Source: Rhexocercosporidium sp. MPI-PUGE-AT-0058
Taxonomy: Eukaryota > Ascomycota > Leotiomycetes > Helotiales
Reading direction: 5' to 3'
Length of the DNA: 64,000 bases
Assembly: GCA_020746875.1 (NCBI GenBank)
Contig: JAGTJL010000005.1
Coordinates: 1,488,001-1,552,000 of the forward strand
Shown piece by piece: positions 11,764 through 22,570 of the stretch. Position 1 is the stretch's first letter, and every line of letters begins with the position of its first letter. The position numbers were made by a program, and so were the translations under genes. The notes under the pieces are model-generated. The model was not told the DNA's origin. It did not search any database and saw only the letters and a program-made list of their open reading frames with translations.

Positions 11764-12961
11764 ATGTTCCAAAGATTGATCCGATATCCTTCCTTTCCAT
11801 CTCGTCTTTCGAAGCCAAATTTACTAGCCAGTCAACGATGTCTACATCTGGCGCCTCCTTTCCTACTCGACGATTACACCCCCAGATACCAGCTGCTATC
11901 CCCCGTTGATGCCTCCAAAAAGAGATCTGCTGCATACGCACACCTTTCCAAGTGTAACTTGTGCCCTCGACTATGCAATGTTAACCGCTATGAGAAAACT
12001 GGAGCATGCTTGATTGGAGCTGAGACTGTCAAAGTCAACGTAATTGCTCCACATTTTGGAGAAGGTAAGTAACGCCTTAATGTACGATTCATCATCCAGC
12101 CCCTGTATCACATCAGTCTTCGGTCAATACTGACGCTCTACTTTAGAACCATGCATACAAGGTCACAACGGCTCGGGAAGTGTCTTCTTTTCCGGTTGCA
12201 ACCTACGTTGTGTGTTTTGTCAGAACCATGACATTGCTCATCAACGGAACGGCCAAGACTTGACTCCAGAGGAGCTAGGAGATTGGTATATCAAGCTTCA
12301 AGATGTTGGAAGGGTACACAACATCAACTTGATAACCCCCGAGCATATCGTGCCTCAAGTCGTACTGTCAATCCTCCACGCGCGCGATCATGGATTGAAA
12401 GTTCCCATCATCTACAACACCTCGGCATTCGATTCTTTGGCATCAATCGAGCTATTAGATGGGTTGGTGGATATTTACCTCCCCGACTTCAAAGTCTGGA
12501 ATTCTAGTACATCGAAGCGTTTATTAAAAGCAGATAACTACGCCGAGGCGGCTATGGAGAGCATCAAAGCTATGTATGCCCAAGTTGGAGACCTTTGCTT
12601 CACGCCTGATGGCATCGCCAAGAAGGGACTACTTGTCCGACATTTGGTCATGCCCGGTTACGAGTCCGAAGGCAAAGAAATTATGAAGTGGATGGCAGGT
12701 AACGTCTCCCGGGATGTTTTCGTCAACATCATGGAGCAATATCACCCTGATGCACATGTTGGGAAAGCGAAGCACCCTCGTCGAAATGTAGCCAAGCCTT
12801 TCGATATGGGTAGAAAGCCTTTGCCCGAGGAGGCGGTCAGGTATGAAGAGATCAACAGACACGTCACGAAGGAGGAGGTGACTACAGTAAGAGCAGCGGC
12901 TGAAAAGGCCGGTTTGTGGAGATTTTGCGATCCTCCTAAGCATGATGGCTTTGCCTTGTGA
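11764..12961 (+). CDS. PflX-like radical SAM protein, probably mitochondrial
   Basis: Two exons (11764-12064, 12147-12961) give 371 residues. The radical SAM cluster motif is CNLRCVFC with Cys118, Cys122 and Cys125 (C-x3-C-x2-C), just after the intron. Upstream is a second Cys-rich segment, CNLCPRLCNVNRYEKTGAC, typical of the PflA-related PflX/COG1313 group known mainly from bacteria and archaea. In these proteins a 4Fe-4S cluster cleaves S-adenosylmethionine; the substrate of this branch is not established, so no reaction is assigned. The first ~35 residues (MFQRLIRYPSFPSRLSKP) are basic, lack acidic residues, and look like a mitochondrial presequence, which is an inference. There is no glycyl-radical enzyme nearby. 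It shares its upstream region with MLH1. Confidence 0.88.
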
Positions 12962-13551
12962 TTTCAAATGGAGCTTGAGATCACTTTCGATTGGTGTACA
13001 ATGAAGGCCACTATCTTGAAGTTGAAACCCACCGTTTCTATATGCAGTGCTCTATCGGCAGTTCGAAGTGCAGCACGCCACAAACTTTTCTCTTTGGAGA
13101 ATTCCGGAAGTATGGCAGTGATATCCGAGCTCGATAACATAAGTGTGGGTGGTAACGACTCGAGGTTCTGTCGAGAGGAAAGCACGAGTTTGAGAATGCA
13201 GTAACAACACGGAACGGATTTATCGCAATCTGTTGAACTTGTGATGGGGGAGGCCTTCCTCAGTAAGGGATCCAATATACTGAGCGTCAGAATTCAGTGT
13301 ATTGAGCACATCACTAATTGTGCTCATCTCTAAGTCAGCGGTCGGTCACCTCATGTCAACTTGCAATGTAGTTGGTTTAATCGCTCTTTCCTTACGAAAA
13401 AACGCAAGCTTTTCAGGTGACTAGCTTCCTGTACAGTTCTACATCTGACTGGAGGTTCACATTCCAAGCCGAATGGGCAATGTCTACAACTCCACTCCTT
13501 CTGGCTTCTGCTTATCACTCGCCCCGGGACACAAGCACGAGATTGCCCACA
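12962..13551. other. Intergenic region upstream of the GMC oxidoreductase gene
   Basis: Short frames on both strands show no family signature. The region likely holds the radical SAM terminator and the GMC promoter; no specific site was recognised. Confidence 0.5.
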
Positions 13552-16435
13552 ATGCTTTGCAGAGCCATCCTCTTTCTGCTTTGCGCTCTGTTTACCCTCA
13601 CACGCTCCCTCCATCTCGATCCCCGAGATCTCAACGCTCCTTTCCTGCCTTGCTACGACTACATTATCGTTGGCGGTGGCATCTCCGGGCTCGTCGTTGC
13701 AAACCGCCTCACCGAAGACCCAACTGGTAGATAAACCTCCGCATCTCCTAAGATTCGATGTCACTGATACATCGCCAGTAACGGTCTTGGTTCTGGAAGC
13801 TGGCGATCTGTGAGTATTTTTGTGTTGAAGTTCTGGGCAAAGCTGATTTTGAGACAGTGATAACTACGAAGACATCATTCTGTTTCCGATCGATGATGGC
13901 TCTGGTCTGGGCACGAAGTATGATTGGAATCTTTGGACAGTTCCGCAGACGTATCTTGATGGTGCTGCTCGGCCGTATGATATGGGTCGGGGAGTTGGTG
14001 GTGGAAGTTTGATCAATGGAATGTGCTGTAGGTGACCCTACCAACCGTCTTTAATGCCTCGGTGACGAGCATAACCACGGAGACAAATCATTCGGCTAGC
14101 ACAGTCTAACATTGCGCAGGGACAAGAGGAGGTCGAGCAGATTATGATGCGTGGGCAGCTCTTGGCAATGAAGGTTGGGGCTGGGATGATCTGCTCCCCT
14201 ACTTCAAGAAAGTATTCTAACTCATTTTCACTTTCACCAACAACACTCCAGCTAATATTGCTCAAAGAGCGAGAACTATACCAACAACGTCGATGCGGAT
14301 TTCAGCCAGGGGCTTTACATCCAGCCCGATGTGTCTACTCACGGTACAGACGGCTATGTGCACGTCAGCTATCCACGATACTTCTATAACCAATCTCGTA
14401 AGTTGCTCGAAGCTTTTCAATAGCCCTGGTTGACTTTCGTGTAGATCTTTTCCTCGATGGTCTCAGGGAACTCGGCATACCCATCCTGACAGATCCAAAC
14501 AACGGAACAGCTGCTGGGGGCATGCTCATCCCAGACAGTATATCTCCCGATAACCAAACTCGATCAAGCGCCAGGTTAGCATACTACGATGGCTTTACTA
14601 ATAGTCGGCCAAACCTACATATTGCGAGTCAAAAACACGTTACGCGAGTGCTTTTCAATCAACAAAATACTCCAGGAAACATCAAATCTCGGGATTATCC
14701 ATCAGGTCAATGGATCAGTGGGGTTGAGGTAATATGATCGCATGTTTGAAGGACAGAAGATAATCTTGATAGTTTGTGACACATGGTCGCTTGTCTCTTC
14801 AGAACGTTACCTGTTCTAGGGAAGTCATTCTTGCCGCTGGTGCTGTCAACACACCACAAGTACTCGAACTATCGGGCATTGGCAGCGTAGATGTCCTCAA
14901 CAAAGTTAACATACCGGTGGCCATCAACCTTCCTGGTGTAGGGAACAACTTTCAAGACCATCCCTATGTGGGGGTTGTTTACTACTGTCAGTCGTAATGG
15001 CCTTGTTGCTTTTGTTTTGCTAACCCAACAAGACGACAATGCTAGCTACTTCAACATCAACATGCTAAACTTCAATCCGACGCTCTTAGATCAGGTTTCC
15101 CGGGAATATTATGCCAACAAAACTGGCGAGTACCAAGAATCGAAGTTGTTCTATGTTGCTAATTCCCACAAGGTCCGTGGACAGCTGGAGCGATCAACAC
15201 TGTCGCATTCCCATCACTTCCATCCATATCAAAAAATTGGACGAATATGATGGCCGATGCCTCAAGCCAGAATGCTGCCCAGCATCTCATTCCCGGCCTC
15301 GACCGAACTTTGATTGCTGGATATGAAGCTCAGAAGAGGATCCTTGTCGGGCTGATAAGTCGGAATGATGTCGGAGCCTATGAGATTTTGAACGACAATG
15401 TTGGACTTCTCGCAGTTGCGGCCATGCATACTTTCTCTCGAGGTAGTGTTCATATCCAGTCAAGAAACTCTTTCGATCAACCGGCCATCGATCCTCGATA
15501 CTGCTCCAACCCTCTGGACTGTCAGATCATTGTTGAAGGGTTACTATTCAACAATCGTATAGTCAAAACGGCGTCAATGAAGATTCTGGACATTGCTCCA
15601 TACTATCCCTTCTTCCAGGATGCTACACCGGAAACGCTGATGCCAGCAGTCCAAAGCGGGGTCAGAACAGAGTTCCATGGTACCGGTACGACTTCCATGC
15701 TACCTCTTGAGCTTGGTGGCGTTGTTGATACACATCTTCGAGTTTATGGGACGAAGAATCTCAGAATAGTTGATGCTGGGGTTTTCCCACTTGTTCCTGC
15801 GGCTCATTTACAGGCACCAGTCTACGCGGTAGCTGAGAAGGCATGTCCCTCTGTCTTGTGAAGTTCGGAATACTGATGTTGGATAGGCTGCAGACATTAT
15901 CAAAGCCGACAACGTAGGACTAACTCCTCGAGGTTGTGGTATGGATTCTTCATTTGCGCGGCCCGGTCCGATAGTCTCAAACCATACATCCTCGCTACTA
16001 GACTCAACCTCTTCGTCAATCTCAAGTGCCCGCCCAACAGCGTCGACGTTCCCAGAGCTCCTTGATTCGCATGTTTCTAACAATTTCAGTGTTCTCTGGA
16101 ACTCTTCCTCCGTATCTCAAGCAGCACCTCTTTCTGTTGCGTCTGGGGCCGCTGCAGATCAGCTTCTCTCTTCGATCAAGACGGATGCCATCCTGAATGC
16201 TGCTTCTCTATTCTTGGGCGAGCCGCCAGCATCGTCGTCTCTTGCTAGCATCCAGGCTTTTACTTTGAGGGATGGAACATTTACGCGCTCAATCACCACC
16301 AGCTCTAGATCGTCGAAAACAACTTCTGGATTGACAGCTGTAGCGAGTAGTGGCACTGTGTCCAATGCCGTAAGCTCATCTGTAACCACCAGTGTTATTA
16401 TTGTGACTATGAAAGCTCGAGATGATAGTTGTTGA
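13552..16435 (+). CDS. Secreted GMC oxidoreductase (aryl-alcohol/glucose oxidase-like)
   Basis: A ten-exon gene: 13552-13726, 13779-13809, 13858-14027, 14120-14211, 14268-14397, 14445-14728, 14803-14986, 15033-15125, 15173-15840, 15887-16435; 791 residues. It starts with a signal peptide (MLCRAILFLLCALFTLTRS). The FAD Rossmann motif YDYIIVGGGISGLVVANRL follows, then the GMC segments GRGVGGGSLINGMCWTRG and VILAAGAVNTPQVLELSGIG. The catalytic region has HGTGTTSM and AAHLQAPVYAVAEKAADII with the conserved histidines. The family oxidises alcohols or sugars with FAD and produces H2O2 outside the cell; the substrate here is unknown. After the catalytic domain come about 170 Ser/Thr-rich residues, longer than usual. 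Introns 8 and 9 appear to use GC donors. The start was chosen for the signal peptide. Confidence 0.88.
15126..15172 (+). other. Apparent GC-AG intron (47 bp) in the GMC gene
   Basis: The coding frame ANKTG / PWTAGAINTVAFPSL, expected for this family, is recovered only if the intron begins GCGAGT at 15126 and ends CACAAG at 15172. The unspliced frame stays open but loses homology before it ends. Confidence 0.65.
15841..15886 (+). other. Probable second GC-AG intron (46 bp) in the GMC gene
   Basis: Removing 15841-15886 (GCATGT donor, GGATAG acceptor) joins AVAEK to AADIIKADN, the usual GMC C-terminal helix. Unspliced, the frame stops at TGA 15859-15861. An alternative GT donor 4 bp downstream (15845), paired with the acceptor ending at 15892, would give AEKAYIIKAD and cannot be excluded. 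Confidence 0.5.
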
Positions 16436-16656
16436 GCCGTTCAGGCGTGGGGAATGGGCCTATGAAATTCTGGGACTGGGTTTCTGCGGGCTCAATTTTG
16501 GCAGGGTATGGGTATTATTTCAAACGAATTTTGGCCGAAGGCCATGGTATCACAACAGATTATACTTGACTGTTAAGCAATTCCAACTAGCCACCAATGA
16601 CCAAACTCCGTGCTATGCCAATTTTTCCTAGAACGCCCCGCTGATGTGAATTGCCA

Positions 16657-17530
16657 TTATATCCGTTTCGAATTCGTAGCTAGAAAGAGTACACAGACAG
16701 CAACGATGCTGAAAGCGATGGCTGTAAGGACCTAAGAAATTGTTAGCATCTGATAGACTGATGTTCCACGTATTTCAAATATTCCCATCAATCCTATCCA
16801 ACAGAGAAGAAAACCCTCCAAATAAACAAGCAAATAGAAAACAGGCCATCTCACCGACTGCGTCTTCCACCCCGTCTGCACAATCGCCGCCCTCCGACTA
16901 TACTTGTTGACCGTCTTGATATAATTCCCAAACCCCAGCGCCAGACAGCTCAGACTCAACAACCAGAATATTATACCGAGTGGTCTGGCCATCCGTAACT
17001 CCAGACGCGAGGGTTGCGATTTCAGGTGGAAGGATACGACGATTGCGATGCTGACGACGGCCATGTAGATTGAGAGACGGAGGTACGAGAGGAATGCTGA
17101 GAGAGGGTGTTAGTTGAGTTTGTTGGTGGGGGAGGAAGGGAGGGAGATGTACTTCTTTCGTTGGCGCAGTGGTCTCGAGCATCGCTGTCTGTGTTGTCGA
17201 AGAGGAGGGGGCCGAAGAAGGGGGGGACGCAGAAGATGGAGGTGCTGTTGTGTCTGTGTTGATTTGGTGTCTGTTAGTAGATATATCTTCATTTAGGGTT
17301 GACCTCTCCTTTTGAGCTTCTTCGAATGCTTTCCAAAATCTCTGTCGGATTCTCTAGAGTATGTCCGAGAATTGACGTTTCATACAATCTATACATAAGG
17401 AATGAGGAAGTAAAAAGAATACATACGGAGGGACGTTCACGGGTTTAGCACCCATTGTGATTCCGAATACACGGTAGGTATTCCTGCTTCCGACTTCTTC
17501 CTCATCGTCGGAGTAGTCTGCGAGAGGCAT
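16657..17530 (-). CDS. DUF202 (YidH-type) small membrane protein
   Basis: Minus-strand exons: 17530-17427, about 17253-17153 (or 17244-17153), 17096-16855 and 16731-16657, giving about 173 residues. The N-terminus is acidic (MPLADYSDDEEEVGS). The DUF202 core is clear after the second intron: DARDHCANERTFLSYLRLSIYMAVVSIA, where the Thr codon is split by intron 3 splicing. Three membrane segments follow: MAVVSIAIVVSF, GIIFWLLSLSCLALGFG and VLTAIAFSIVAVCVLFLA, the last on the final exon. The domain is also found in vacuolar transporter chaperone (VTC) proteins and bacterial YidH; no biochemical role is established for stand-alone copies. The first intron is unusually long (about 173 bp) and its acceptor is ambiguous between two AGs 9 bp apart, so the linker sequence is uncertain. 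Confidence 0.78.
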
Positions 17531-18496
17531 CTTGGATGCATCAGAATAGAGGTTTCCCACTAATACCCTTTCTAGAAGAAAAGAGGGCTGTTGTTATTGA
17601 TATTGCAATAAGATGTTGAAGCTTCTTGCGTGCTCGTGTGATGGGGTGATATCATTTGCCAATGCTTGTCTGTGGTTCTGCATGTTTGTGCTGATATCTG
17701 GGTGCCGTATTTACAAGGGTCGCTTGCGGGGAATACTGTAAAGGCAAGGCTTAACTTTTGAAGAAAGGTTCCTGGAGGAATTCCTAGGTCGATAGAGAGT
17801 AAAACTCTTTGCATCAGTTAATCTCTCTTCTTTGTGTTATTGTATTGCAGATTTCCATCACTGCTCTTTTTCTGTCATGTCATCTCATCTCACATGGCTG
17901 CGTGCCTCGGAAGCGGCCGCACCTGGGACATTTTTGTACAGGCATTTCTTTGAAGGTCACCCTTTCTCTATTTACCTTGTACAACGGCAAATGTCTTCAG
18001 CATCAAATCGACATTCACTGTAGCACAAATTTCTCGTACATCCATGCGCATCTCGCCTCTGTCCCCATGTATTTCTTTCTCAAGGAAGTCATGCATCGCT
18101 CCTCACAGCTTGAGTCACTCACCGTCGGCTGCACGCACCTATTTCAGACAAACGCTTATCTACTGGTCTAGACTTGGAGGGGTTAGTACTACCGCCGATT
18201 AGGGTGCGAGGCGGAGAGCTCTGGTGGGGAAACGGACCGGCTTTCTCTCTCTCTTGCTTTCTTTCGCATCTCCTGCCACTGCCCTTCTTCTCCTTCTCTC
18301 CCTCTTTCTTTTCCTTCTGTCTGATCATTGTCATATATCCCCTTGATTGCTCAGCTCCATTGCCCTAAGTTGCTCGCTTTTCTTTATGGGAAGTTACTGT
18401 ACCAAGTGTTGAAATTGGAGGGGTATCTAGAATACTCCCCCGCCGTTGCCCGAAATACGCTGATTTCTACGCGCCAAACCTCCCCCATTCTTCAAG
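17531..18496. promoter_or_regulatory. Divergent intergenic region between DUF202 and MATE genes
   Basis: 966 bp with a strongly C/T-rich tract at about 18240-18320, just upstream of the MATE start, typical of fungal core promoters. No gene is seen. Confidence 0.55.
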
Positions 18497-20799
18497 ATGG
18501 CGAGTTCTGCCCAGCCGATCAGGAAACAGTCCAGTCGACACTCAATTGCCAGATCTCCCTTTAGCAATTCCTACCTCTCGGGATCGTTCCTCTCGGGCTC
18601 TCCCATAGCCCAGGAGTCGATCGCACGAGATCTCGAGGACTGCAACGACGATGACCATGAGGTTGAAACACCCGAGACGGGGAGTTCAAGCTCGGAAGAT
18701 GATTCTTCAGAGACATCGACGGTCCGCCCGGATGTCGTGCAACATAGCATGGCCAATTCGTATCGGAGGCCGAGTTTTGTGGCTTTTGGGGGGACTCGTG
18801 GTGCTGTCACGCCGCAGGTGGGTAACAATCCTTCATTTTTCTTCTGGGAGATGATCCGGGAGCATGTGGAAATTAGCGATCTTCGAATTATGTTAGGATC
18901 AGTAGTCCAATTTTGAGATCTCATGCGAGGGACTTTACTAATGCGAGATGCCGCGACAGTTCCAGGAACCAAACTACCTGACGAAGAAGGAGAAGAAGCA
19001 AGTCAGGAATGAGGAAAGGAGTCTGTTGAGAGATAACAATCTGGCTCCGCCGAAAAATCCCGAACCAAAAGACAGAAGTGCTCTAAGTCGACTGTACAAG
19101 CGGCTATTTAGTACGAGGAGACCGAAGACCGTGGCGGATGAAGAGGCGGATCCTGAAGATCTATCATCTGCTGTGGGGCCGTCGGAAACCTCTGCGTTGT
19201 TGGGGAATGACGTACTGGAAAATTCGAGAGTTCGACATGAGAGGTTGAATGCCCAGTGGGAAGCGGCTGTTGCGTCTGGGAAGATCAAAACGACATGGCA
19301 ACGAGAAGCTAAGACGTTGTGGAAATACTCCAGTCCTCTGGTTGTCACTTTCGTGCTTCAGTATTCTCTGCCAGTAGCCAGTATTTTCACTGTCGGTCAT
19401 CTTGGAAAGGTGGAATTGGGCGCGGTTAGTCTGGCGAGTATGACGGCCAACATTTCTGGATATGCGATATACCAAGGCTTGGCCACGAGTTTGGATACAC
19501 TATGTGCACAAGCTTATGGAAGCGGGAAGAAACATCTTGTTGGGCTTCAACTACAGAGGATGGTCTACTTTCTCTGGATGCTAACGATACCCATTGGCAT
19601 ACTTTGGTTATTCGCTGAGAAGATCTTGGAGAAGATGGTTCCTGAAAAGGAGTCTGCAGAGTTTGCAGGACTTTACCTCCGAATTCTGCTGTTTGGTGCG
19701 CCTGGGTTCGCCTGCTTTGAGAGCGGAAAACGGTTCGTACAGGCCCAAGGCTTGTTTTCAGCCACCACATATGTCTTGCTTGTTGCGGCACCTCTGAATG
19801 CTTTCATGAATTGGTTGTTTGTTTGGCATTTTGACTGGGGTTTTGTCGGAGCTCCCATTGCAGTTGCTGTTACGGATAATCTACTACCGATCTTACTGTT
19901 TCTGTATGTCAGGTTTGTGGACGGGCGGCAGTGTTGGAATGGGTTTACGTGGAAAGCTTTCCATAACTGGGGTATGTAACGATTCTAAAACTTGTAAATG
20001 ATGAGAACGCTGACGTGCAAAGGTCCAATGATCAAACTTGCCCTGCCTGGCCTACTCATGGTTGAAGCGGAATTCCTTGCCTTCGAGATTCTTACTCTGG
20101 CGGCAAGCTATTTCGGCACCACACATCTTGCTGCCCAGAGTGTGCTTAGTACTATCACCGCTATGACATTCCAGATTCCATTCTCGACCTCTATCGCAGC
20201 CTCGACTCGCATTGCGAACTTGATTGGAGCTACTCTCAGCGATGCGGCGAAGACAAGCGCCAAAGTGGTGAGTTTTTAACTTCGTCCCGGAATCTTGTTA
20301 TTTACTAATGTGATTTCAGGTAATGATTACGGCAACCCTCGTCGGTTTATTCAACGTCATTCTACTCTCCGCCCTCCGCAACCTCATCCCCCAACTCTTC
20401 ACCAACGACCAAGACGTATCCGACCTTGTCGCACGCGTCATGCCTCTATGCGCGGCCTTCCAACTCTTCGACGCCCTAGCAGCGAATTGCAACGGTCTAC
20501 TGCGAGGTCTTGGAAGACAAGAGGTTGGTGGATGGATCAATCTGTTCTGTTATTATGTTATCGCCATGCCGATCTCGTTTTATACGGCTTTTGCGCTGGG
20601 TTGGCAGTTGGAGGGTTTGTGGAGCGGTGTTGCGCTTGCGTTGGGATTGTAAGTTTTATCTAACTTACCTTTTCTTCTAGACTTAAAAGAATTTGGGCTA
20701 ATAATATTCAGGGTGGCTGCTGCTGAGGGATACTTCATCTGGAAGGCTGATTGGAACCAAGCTGTTGAAGATGCGCAGATGAGGAACAATGCTGGTTGA
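18497..20799 (+). CDS. MATE-family multidrug/toxin efflux transporter
   Basis: Five exons (18497-18817, 18960-19971, 20023-20267, 20320-20648, 20712-20799) encode 664 residues. MATE proteins are 12-helix antiporters that export organic cations using an H+ or Na+ gradient. The first ~240 residues are a Ser/acidic cytosolic extension, including RRPSFVAFGGTRGAVTPQ and SETSALLG. The two MatE halves follow. Half one starts TLWKYSSPLVVTFVLQYSLPV, with GHLGKVELGAVSLASM and LDTLCAQAYGSG. Half two starts PMIKLALPGLLMVEAEFLAFE, with STSIAASTRIANLIGA and NGLLRGLGRQEVG. The long tail-first layout is usual for fungal vacuolar/plasma-membrane MATE proteins such as the Erc1 group. All junctions keep frame; the start at 18497 is the first ATG after the CT-rich promoter. 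Confidence 0.93.
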
Positions 20800-21536
20800 T
20801 ACACATGGCGCTATCTCGTCGAATATGACTCATGGAGATTTATGTTGAGATGTACAGGATTACATACACCGCCAGATCTGATCTTGAGGGATGGGCATGA
20901 TGATGTTTGAATGATCTACTGCGGTTGTGAAATTTGGATATGTTTGTGAATAGCTTCATACCCCTGGTGTATTTTCCGCGGGAGTTGAGCAAGCACGCAC
21001 TTACAGTACAGATTGATTTTGGTCTGAGAAATGGAATTAGCAAATCAAGTTGGAAAATGTTACTTCGCTGAGTCTTCATTGCCTTTTTGTGGGGGTTTTC
21101 TACTTTGCCGCAAGTAAGTATCGGTAGCGCTCTCCTTGACGCTTCTATTCTATATTTCCACTTGATGATCATAGAGGGAAATAAGACCGAGTATATCAAA
21201 AAGACTTCCATGAGGGATTCAGAGATTTTTTCTAATCCAAACCTAGACCTTCAAGGGGCCGAATTGTGAGAAGGAAGTGGCTGGTGAGAGCGGAGCCGGG
21301 TTCTTTTCCTCGCTTAACACACCAAAGCCGACCCGACTAGAAACAAAACAAGCGGATAGATAGGCACGTCCTATGAAATTCTTTAAAGAACCAATGAGGC
21401 CAAAAGAGAAAACTATAGGTTCTCCCTTGCTTCAAATAGATACTACCAAACAGCTAGCTGCAGAAGCCCCAGTCTATTTCGCCTTCACAAATCAAAACCA
21501 AAAAATCCCCTTCTTCAAATCAACGAACTCTTCTTT
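20800..21536. other. Intergenic region downstream of the MATE gene
   Basis: Contains the MATE 3' region and the 3' flank of the tRNA gene, with a T-run on the minus strand (about 21503-21508) that could end Pol III transcription. No protein gene is seen. Confidence 0.55.
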
Positions 21537-21646
21537 TTCCGGAACGGGGAATTGAACCCCGGTCTCCTGCGGACTTTCCTCTCTTGTCTTCGACTTTAGA
21601 CGAGATAGTTGAGAGGCAGAAATGCTAACCACTACACCATTCCGGA
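21537..21646 (-). tRNA. tRNA-Glu (anticodon CTC) with intron
   Basis: The minus strand folds as a tRNA. The acceptor arms TCCGGAA/TTCCGGA pair over 7 bp. The D-arm is GGTGTAGTGGTTAGCAT-like. The anticodon stem is TCTGC/GCAGG with CTC in the loop, and the T-arm CGGGG-TTCAATT-CCCCG pairs perfectly. The anticodon CTC reads GAG. An intron of about 37 nt interrupts the loop after A37. Inside it GAGAGG can pair with the CCTCTC anticodon region, the bulge-helix-bulge arrangement used by the tRNA splicing endonuclease. The 3' end is at 21537 if A is the discriminator base. Confidence 0.92.
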
Positions 21647-22570
21647 CTATGTCATTTGTTAGATGATGATTTGATGAGGGCTGGGGCGTTATGGAGTCTA
21701 TGAAAGGGATAGTGAAATGCGTGGGAAGGAGGATGGGAGGGGATAGGAGTGGAGGAAAATGAGAGGCATGAGGTGAGGGGCCTTTGTTACGGTATTAGCG
21801 GTTCAGTGAGACATGGATGATATACGTCTCCAGAATTTCCAGATCCGTGACACAAGCAAACCCAAGAGGCCCGGCTCTTACTTCTTCTTAGTGTACATAG
21901 AATAGCGCTTAGCAGTCTCCCATTTGTGGCAGGGCACTTGCATCCCTATCAAAAGTGTATGGCGTTCCCAGTGGTCGATTACGAGCAGCATTGCAACATT
22001 TGTGCGTAGCTACCGGCTCGATCGGCTTTGATTGCTTTGATTCGATTAAGCAAGCAGACAGCGTTGATATGAATGTCGAACAAGAGATAATAAGCCTAAA
22101 CCAGCGGAGGTGCAAGTCATCCTATATAGCTTGTGATTTGCCATTTCATTCATTGTTGACAAAATTGAGTCGCTTCGCTAAGCGATGACACACCCGAGGA
22201 AGAGCAGAGTCAGGACTTGGAAAACTTCCAAAAGAAATACCAAAAGCCTTAATGACTCCGTATCTATCAGCAGCTTAAAGCTCAAATCTTAAATCTCTCT
22301 GCTCCATTCCCAAAAACGTGTACACTATGCTGGTGCGATCAAATGTTTGATGCATTATGCCCGGAGACTTTTTACGTTGATCATGGAATGACACCTGAAA
22401 TTAACAAAGACAAGCACATGAGGCGAAAAAGAATTGGCAAAAATTGCAAAAGTAAAGTGCTATCCATCTAGCTACTCATCTCAGGATCCACGTCCGATGC
22501 TGAAATGACCCAGACCAACACCATTTTCTACCAAACGCCAACAAATCAGATGCATAGCCTTGACGAAGCC
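21647..22570. other. Intergenic region between tRNA-Glu and NMD3
   Basis: 924 bp of mixed composition with no credible gene; only short frames. The NMD3 transcript ends near its right edge. Confidence 0.55.
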
